Source of the DNA: Minisyncoccota bacterium
Lineage (GTDB): Bacteria; Patescibacteriota; Minisyncoccia; Phycocordibacterales; GCA-2747955
Direction: 5' to 3'
NCBI GenBank assembly: GCA_938010795.1
Contig: CALLVB010000087.1
Coordinates: 1 to 12,264, forward strand
DNA length: 12,264 bases
Shown in pieces: positions 6,448-10,234 of the stretch. The notes under the pieces were generated by a model that was not told the origin of the DNA, ran no database searches, and was given only the letters and a program-made list of their open reading frames with translations. Each line of letters begins with the position of its first letter. Positions within the stretch are counted from its first letter, which is position 1. Both the position numbers and the translations under genes were made by a program.

Positions 6448-6453
6448 ATAGTA
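6448..6453 (-). promoter_or_regulatory. TACTAT -10-like box 6 nt before ruvX
   Basis: TACTAT (6453 to 6448), ACATGC, ATG (6441), 11 nt after the T-run of the terminator at 6469-6488. The fixed 6-nt gap and lack of Shine-Dalgarno suggest a leaderless ruvX message independent of the upstream structured locus. Confidence 0.45.
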
Positions 6454-6468
6454 GCACGCACACAACAG

Positions 6469-6488
6469 AAAAAAGACCTGACGGTCTT
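6469..6488 (-). terminator. Second copy of the tRNA terminator, upstream of ruvX
   Basis: On the minus strand AAGACC, loop GTCA, GGTCTT followed by TTTT forms a 6-bp stem with a T-run. It would end any transcript from the 6489-6630 interval just before the ruvX promoter. Confidence 0.7.
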
Positions 6489-6630
6489 GCACTGATCATT
6501 CATCGACGGAGATTGCTAAATTCGTTAACACTCATTAAACATCTCCTGTCCTGCCTCGGTGACAAGCACTCACTTCACTCGTCTTGTATGCCACCTCCGG
6601 CTTTCGACTCCTCTCTTAGGTTACAAGAAA
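6489..6630 (-). other. Structured 142-nt interval between duplicated terminators, possible ncRNA
   Basis: This interval does not encode a recognisable protein. It has two inverted repeats: GGTGACAAG (6558-6566) against CTTGT (6583-6587) and CACC (6592-6595) with a 4-nt bulge; and ATCTCC (6541-6546) against GGAGAT (6508-6513). On the minus strand an AGGAG sequence (6547 to 6543) stands 7 nt before an ATG (6535) opening an 11-codon frame, MSVNEFSNLRR, that stops at 6500. It is the only Shine-Dalgarno-like site I see in the window, and it falls inside the second stem. The right end holds an inverted copy of the tRNA 3' end. A small RNA, a leader/attenuator or decayed sequence are all possible. 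Confidence 0.35.
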
Positions 6631-6689
6631 AACAGAAAAAAGACCTGACGGTCTTTTTTCTTATTCTTGTACCTAAGAGAGGAGTCGAA
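6603..6689. repeat. Imperfect palindrome: inverted copy of the tRNA-Leu 3' end around a terminator
   Basis: The left arm 6603-6629 and right arm 6664-6689 are reverse complements over 26 positions, with a single extra T in the left arm. The right arm is the T-loop, T-stem 3' strand and acceptor 3' strand of tRNA-Leu plus six flanking bases. The left arm therefore repeats that part in opposite orientation (TTCGACT, CCTCT, CTTAGGT, then TACAAGAA). The terminator at 6636-6659 lies at the centre. Confidence 0.9.
6636..6659. terminator. Bidirectional terminator after tRNA-Leu
   Basis: AAAAAAGACC (6636-6645), TGAC, GGTCTTTTTT (6650-6659) give a perfect 10-bp stem with T-runs in both directions. 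It lies 11 nt past the tRNA 3' end on the minus strand. Confidence 0.85.
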
Positions 6690-6751
6690 CCTCCACGCCC
6701 GAAGGCACCAGCTCCTAAGGCTGGCGTGTCTACCAATTCCACCACTTAGGC
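6670..6751 (-). tRNA. tRNA-Leu (anticodon UAG)
   Basis: A full class II cloverleaf can be drawn on the minus strand. The acceptor GCCTAAG pairs with CTTAGGT (first pair G-U). The D arm is GTG/CAC with the GG of the D-loop. The anticodon stem is CCAGC/GCTGG with loop CTTAGGA (anticodon TAG at 6717-6715). A 13-nt variable arm is capped by TTCG, the T arm is GGAGG/CCTCT with loop TTCGACT, and the discriminator is A as expected for Leu. CCA is not encoded. It reads codon CUA and perhaps other CUN codons. U34 makes it a possible substrate for the TrhO encoded nearby. It follows the pilin-like gene by about 60 bases and may be cotranscribed or use its own weak promoter (TTGTAT...TACTAT upstream). 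Confidence 0.97.
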
Positions 6752-6811
6752 ATATATAGGTACTGAATAGTCGCAATAGTATCAAATACACCTGAAAATA
6801 CAACCAGGCAC

Positions 6812-7267
6812 TTATAATCGTTGAACCTTAATACACCACATATCTACACCATCAACATCACAAGTGTCTTGCTGCAGTGTATTCAAATCGTAATCAATAA
6901 CCACTGCAATATATGCATGTGAACCTTCTCTCTTGTATAAGTATGGATACTCGTCTGGAGATACTGGCAGCACTGGTAAATACCCATCTCGAGTTAGTTC
7001 ATATAAACAAAGCCTATCACCATATCTCACACCTATCTCGCACCAATTGGGGTTATTTAGATTTTTAGGAAATGTATTACGAGATAAATCATATAATGCC
7101 AATGCTTTTTCTAACTGCTTTACTTCAACTTGTTTTGCTGCATCTTTCCCTTTTTGTGCCGCTACAGTAAATTGACCAGCAACCAGCCAGACCCCAAACA
7201 CTACAACAAAAAAACCAATAAGTAAGTGAGTCGTCTTTCTCAGTCTGATCTTTGAGTACTCAAGCAT
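6812..7267 (-). CDS. Pilin-like single-pass membrane protein coupled to the channel gene
   Basis: 151 residues. A short basic head (SKIRLRKTTH) is followed by one membrane helix (about residues 15-36), then VAAQKGKDAAKQVEVKQLEKALALYDLSRNTFPKNL. This is the alpha-helical stretch typical of type IV pilins and GspG-like pseudopilins (A-x-x-x-R/K-D-x-x-R/K...ALELY...YP). The prepilin cleavage motif (G-FTLIE) is missing, so it should stay a membrane-anchored protein rather than be processed and assembled in the normal way. The outer domain has four Cys (in NWCEIG, RLCLYEL, DTCDVD, DMWCIK) that could form two disulfides. The ATG lies 2 nt after the stop of the GluR0-like gene, so the pair is almost certainly translated from one message. 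An accessory subunit of that channel is an inference from position only. Confidence 0.65.
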   Translation of the reverse strand: MLEYSKIRLRKTTHLLIGFFVVVFGVWLVAGQFTVAAQKGKDAAKQVEVKQLEKALALYDLSRNTFPKNLNNPNWCEIGVRYGDRLCLYELTRDGYLPVLPVSPDEYPYLYKREGSHAYIAVVIDYDLNTLQQDTCDVDGVDMWCIKVQRL

Positions 7268-7269
7268 GC

Positions 7270-8265
7270 TTATTCTCTAAACCAATTATTATATAGATCA
7301 TCATAGAGTCCCGTTTCCCTGAATCGACGTAATGTCTGGTTAATCTGCTCGGTATATTCACTACCAGTTGGTAATGCAATACCGTACTGCTCTTTATTAA
7401 ATAGGTCTCCAGCAATACGGACATTTCCATTACTTTGATTTTTCACATAGTGACTAATCACCGGAGCATCATGCACCACAACATCAAGTGATCCTGACTC
7501 AATAGCAGCAAATAATGGAACAATCTTTCCATATGATTCTGCCTTAATATTGAGTGATCTCAGATACGCCTCAGAAGTCGAACCTTGAATTACACCCACC
7601 TTTTTAAACGTGAGGTCAGATACAGACGAAATAGATTCGTTTTGTTCTGTAAGAATAGTGACTGCAGTTATCTCAACAGTCATCATAACTATTGTTGCTA
7701 GTGCAACCATATACCACACAACGGCAACCAATCGTTCTGCTCCTCTTTTGTAATCTTTTCCAAATCCAACAAGAATATTACTTGCTTCTCGCATACTCCG
7801 CTTAGGTCCCACTTGAGACAAGAGGAAAACTATACCTATGGTAATAATAATGAATACCATGAATGGTACAAAAAATAGCTTATGTGTGAGGGCGCTTATA
7901 AATACATTACCACCAGACTCCTTTGAGACCATCATAAGCATCCCACCATCATAAATAGGAGTTGAAAAATCCATAATCTCTTCCCTGTCTGCAGTAATAG
8001 AAATATTCGCAATAGCTAAATCTGCATCTCCAACCTGCGGAGCTAGCAAGAGTTCTGTAAAGGTATCAGTCACCTTAAAATCATATTCCCAATTATTTGC
8101 CTCGGCAATCTCTCTCCACAACTCAATACTGAATCCAGTCAGCACCCCTTCTTGTTCCATAACAAAAGGAGGGCGTTCAATTGTCTGAACCTGCAATGGT
8201 TGTGCGTGTATTATCGTTGGCACAACATAGAGCACAACTATAAGCGTAGAGATAATTTTTTTCAT
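7270..8265 (-). CDS. GluR0-like ligand-gated ion channel (periplasmic binding domain split by a pore)
   Basis: 331 residues from ATG 8265 (signal peptide MKKIISTLIVVLYVVPTIIHA); an upstream GTG start would add 15 residues lacking signal character. Order: first half of a family 3 solute-binding domain (about 23-128), membrane helix (131-151), short loop, membrane helix (178-203), second half of the binding domain (213-331). This is the layout of prokaryotic ionotropic glutamate receptors such as GluR0, not of a soluble ABC binding protein. Arg94 (ITADREEIMDFS) and Asp266 (VVVHDAP) sit where the family binds the carboxylate and amino groups of an amino acid. RLVAVVWYMVALA matches the family's second pore helix. 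VGFG at 166-169 aligns with the potassium-type VGYG filter, but the pore helix before it is short and charged (KRSMREASN), so conduction is uncertain. It is cotranscribed with the pilin-like gene. Confidence 0.8.
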   Translation of the reverse strand: MKKIISTLIVVLYVVPTIIHAQPLQVQTIERPPFVMEQEGVLTGFSIELWREIAEANNWEYDFKVTDTFTELLLAPQVGDADLAIANISITADREEIMDFSTPIYDGGMLMMVSKESGGNVFISALTHKLFFVPFMVFIIITIGIVFLLSQVGPKRSMREASNILVGFGKDYKRGAERLVAVVWYMVALATIVMMTVEITAVTILTEQNESISSVSDLTFKKVGVIQGSTSEAYLRSLNIKAESYGKIVPLFAAIESGSLDVVVHDAPVISHYVKNQSNGNVRIAGDLFNKEQYGIALPTGSEYTEQINQTLRRFRETGLYDDLYNNWFRE

Positions 8266-8286
8266 ATAGGGTTTATTATGTACTTG

Positions 8287-8295
8287 ATTATAGCA
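8287..8295 (-). promoter_or_regulatory. Extended -10 promoter of the channel gene
   Basis: TGC-TATAAT (8295 to 8287) is a perfect extended -10 directly downstream of the trhO terminator; the leader to ATG 8265 is about 15 nt. A second box, CATAAT (8280 to 8275), is 9 nt before the ATG. No Shine-Dalgarno is visible in the leader. Confidence 0.6.
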
Positions 8296-8300
8296 AGTAA

Positions 8301-8322
8301 AAACTCCCACATCTGGGAGTTT
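8301..8322 (-). terminator. Intrinsic terminator overlapping the trhO stop codon
   Basis: AAACTCCCA (8301-8309), loop CATC, TGGGAGTTT (8314-8322) form a perfect 9-bp stem. On the minus strand it runs into TTTTTAC. Its first two pairs use bases of the TAA stop (8323 to 8321). Confidence 0.85.
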
Positions 8323-9361
8323 ATGATTTGAGCCTCATTCTCTTTTTCTTATACACGGTGTGTTCTTTTTTAAATGAATTCCTCATCCACCATTGTTTAT
8401 AACTATCTGGCAAACGATCAAATATTATACATCTCGTACTACAATATCCTTGTTTTTTATTCATACACACATCACAACCAATAAAAAGTGTGTGGCATGA
8501 TAAATTTTTACAATGATAGTGATTGTCTGCCTTTCTGTTTGTACACAAATGACATGTCGCAATAATCTCATCTGAAATACGTTCTCCTAATCGCTCATCA
8601 AATACAAAGTTCTTTCCTTTAAACTTATTTACGAGACCTTGCTCTTTGACTTGATGTGCATAGTCAATGATCCCACCCTTAAGATGTCTCACATTCCTAA
8701 AACCATTATGTTTCATCCATGCAGAGGCCTTTTCACATCTAATTCCCCCGGTACAATAAAGTGCAATTGGTGCATCTTTTTTGTCTGCCAACTCATCTGT
8801 AATGATTGCAAGCTCTTCTCTAAATGAATCAACATCCGGGGTAATAGCTCCTTTAAAATGACCTATTTCTGATTCATATCCGTTTCGCATATCAACTACT
8901 ACAGCCTCAGGGTTTTCTACGTACTCGTTCATCTCTTGAGCTGTTAAATATCTACCGGTATTAGATGAATCAAAAGACATATCATCAAGACCATCTGCAA
9001 CAATTTTATCTTTAACTTTAATGGTTAACTTGATAAAAGACTTTCTGTCTTCTTCTACTGCAATCTTGTATGGTACTCCGTTAAATTCAACAAGAGATTG
9101 AATGTATGTATTAAACTCATCCCAGTTATCTTCTGGAACATTCATTTGAGCATTAATACCTTCTTTCGCTACGTAAATTCTCCCACGACAGTTCAATAGA
9201 TAAAACTTTTTAAAAAGCTTATCTCTCATCTCTTGAGGGTCTGTAATTTGTACATATTTATAAAAAGAGAGGGTAATCCTAGAGAATGTTTCTTGTTCTA
9301 ATTCCTCCTGTCTCTTTTCTTTGGACTTAAGTCGTTCTTCTTTAGTAAGAGTAAATGTCAT
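8321..9361 (-). CDS. trhO: tRNA uridine(34) hydroxylase TrhO (YceA)
   Basis: 346 residues, near the family length of about 350. TrhO hydroxylates U34 of tRNAs with molecular oxygen to give 5-hydroxyuridine, precursor of cmo5U/mo5U, which widens wobble decoding. Visible parts: the N-terminal domain with GRIYVAKEGINAQMNVP (60-76); a rhodanese domain (about 133-240) with the loop CTGGIRCEKA, whose Cys203 is the expected catalytic residue and Cys209 the conserved second Cys; and the C-terminal Cys cluster (Cys270, 273, 284, 289, 296, 299, 307, 311) typical of the family. The ATG overlaps the yaaA stop as ATGA, so translation is coupled. The tRNA-Leu(UAG) 1.6 kb downstream has an unmodified-looking U34 and is a plausible substrate by analogy with E. 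coli. Requires oxygen, so the cell meets it at least at times. Confidence 0.95.
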   Translation of the reverse strand: MTFTLTKEERLKSKEKRQEELEQETFSRITLSFYKYVQITDPQEMRDKLFKKFYLLNCRGRIYVAKEGINAQMNVPEDNWDEFNTYIQSLVEFNGVPYKIAVEEDRKSFIKLTIKVKDKIVADGLDDMSFDSSNTGRYLTAQEMNEYVENPEAVVVDMRNGYESEIGHFKGAITPDVDSFREELAIITDELADKKDAPIALYCTGGIRCEKASAWMKHNGFRNVRHLKGGIIDYAHQVKEQGLVNKFKGKNFVFDERLGERISDEIIATCHLCTNRKADNHYHCKNLSCHTLFIGCDVCMNKKQGYCSTRCIIFDRLPDSYKQWWMRNSFKKEHTVYKKKRMRLKS

Positions 9362-10131
9362 GATGATTTTCTAATAAATACTAATTTCCTATCGTTAGAT
9401 TTTCGTTTTGAAAAGACATATCCTAACTCATTGTACTCCTTAATGTCTTCAACAGTCCTACAGCCATGTTTTACCATCCAGCAGGCCAAAGAACCACGGG
9501 CTCGCTTAGTATAAATTGTGACTTGCTTGAGCGAGATACCCTGCTTCTCTAGAAATTCTACATCAACAAACTGTAGTGAACACTCATCACGTTTAATAAC
9601 CTTACTGTATTCCTCAGAAGCAAGATTAATCACTACATTCTCTTTTTGAGAACATATATGTTCCGTCACCACACTCGCCCAATACGTGTATAAATTCTTA
9701 TACTCTTTCCCTTTAAGAGTAAAAGAAAAACGAGTCCCCATCTCCAGTCTATATGGTTGGATAAAATCTAGTGGACGAATTATTCCGTACATTCCAGAAA
9801 GTATTCTCAAATACTTTTGCATATATGCATACTGTTTTGCCGTAAACATTTCGTTCTGAAACGCATCGTATACCGCACCAGTGAAGAGATGTATAGCTTG
9901 TTTTGAATTCTTTGGAGCGTGTCGTTTGGTCCACATCTGTGTTCTTGCTATATGAGTATCAACGAGTCTTTCTGAAATATTCATAAGTTTCATAACTTCG
10001 GTACGTGAAATCTCTTTGAGTTTCCTTACCACATGCCACCGTTCTTCTTCAAATATTGGATCAGAAAATAACTCAGTCGGAGCCAATGTTTCAATATCTT
10101 GTGTTTTTGAAGGTGATAGTAGTATCAACAT
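9358..10131 (-). CDS. yaaA: Peroxide stress protein YaaA
   Basis: 257 residues from ATG 10131 (MLILLSPSKTQDIE), matching the family's length and standard opening MLILLSPAKTLD; 21 further in-frame codons upstream are not family-like and run through the promoter. Other family landmarks: RILSGMYGIIRPLDFIQPYRLEMGTR, VINLASEEYSKVI, KRARGSLACWMVK. In E. coli YaaA limits damage by hydrogen peroxide by lowering free intracellular iron; structures show a DNA-binding-like fold. It is cytoplasmic. It heads a two-gene unit with trhO (4-nt ATGA overlap), pairing peroxide defence with an oxygen-using tRNA enzyme. The promoter is TTGTGG-17-TAGAAT with the -35 overlapped by a DnaA-box sequence. Confidence 0.95.
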   Translation of the reverse strand: MLILLSPSKTQDIETLAPTELFSDPIFEEERWHVVRKLKEISRTEVMKLMNISERLVDTHIARTQMWTKRHAPKNSKQAIHLFTGAVYDAFQNEMFTAKQYAYMQKYLRILSGMYGIIRPLDFIQPYRLEMGTRFSFTLKGKEYKNLYTYWASVVTEHICSQKENVVINLASEEYSKVIKRDECSLQFVDVEFLEKQGISLKQVTIYTKRARGSLACWMVKHGCRTVEDIKEYNELGYVFSKRKSNDRKLVFIRKSS

Positions 10132-10141
10132 AGTGTCTGAC

Positions 10142-10170
10142 ATTCTACACAAAATACGACTTATCCACAA
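10142..10170 (-). promoter_or_regulatory. yaaA-trhO promoter with an overlapping DnaA-box sequence
   Basis: TTGTGG (10170 to 10165), a 17-nt spacer, and TAGAAT (10147 to 10142), 10 nt before the yaaA ATG. On the plus strand TTATCCACA (10161-10169), the consensus DnaA box, covers most of the -35. It is a single box, so it could be regulatory or coincidental. Confidence 0.5.
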
Positions 10171-10179
10171 CTTATAACC

Positions 10180-10217
10180 ATACATAAAAACCACCCTTCC
10201 GGGTGGTTTTTATGTAT
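10180..10217. terminator. Strong bidirectional terminator
   Basis: A perfect 17-bp inverted repeat: the core CCACCC-TTCC-GGGTGG (10191-10206) is flanked by A-run and T-run arms extending to 10180 and 10217. It closes the large surface-protein gene (stop at 10235-10237) and insulates yaaA. Confidence 0.92.
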
Positions 10218-10234
10218 CTTATATTTTCAGATAA

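Larger units (their letters stand above)
6464..6655. repeat. 25-nt direct repeat (6464-6488 and 6631-6655) carrying a terminator hairpin
   Basis: Two identical 25-nt copies, each beginning AACAG, then six A, then GACCTGACGGTCTT, are separated by 142 bases (6489-6630). Each copy contains the hairpin GACC-TGAC-GGTC, and each ends a minus-strand segment: the right copy follows tRNA-Leu and the left copy precedes ruvX. The arrangement looks like a partial duplication or an insertion flanked by copies of the tRNA terminator. Confidence 0.85.

Noticed and set aside
6442..6492. ruvX start at GTG 6492
   Set aside because: The extra 17 codons translate a terminator hairpin and its T-run; the family begins at the internal Met at 6441.
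6489..6690. T-box riboswitch for the tRNA-like sequence near ruvX
   Set aside because: There is no recognisable T-box core, specifier loop or synthetase gene downstream; the tRNA similarity is an inverted copy of the adjacent tRNA.
6360..6749. 129-codon plus-strand frame across the tRNA
   Set aside because: It runs antisense through ruvX, the repeats and tRNA-Leu, with no family resemblance.
10161..10169. Replication origin at the DnaA-box sequence
   Set aside because: Only one box; no cluster, no AT-rich unwinding stretch with dnaA/dnaN nearby.
10132..10194. yaaA start at 10194
   Set aside because: The extra codons cross the terminator and promoter, and the family's conserved opening is at 10131.
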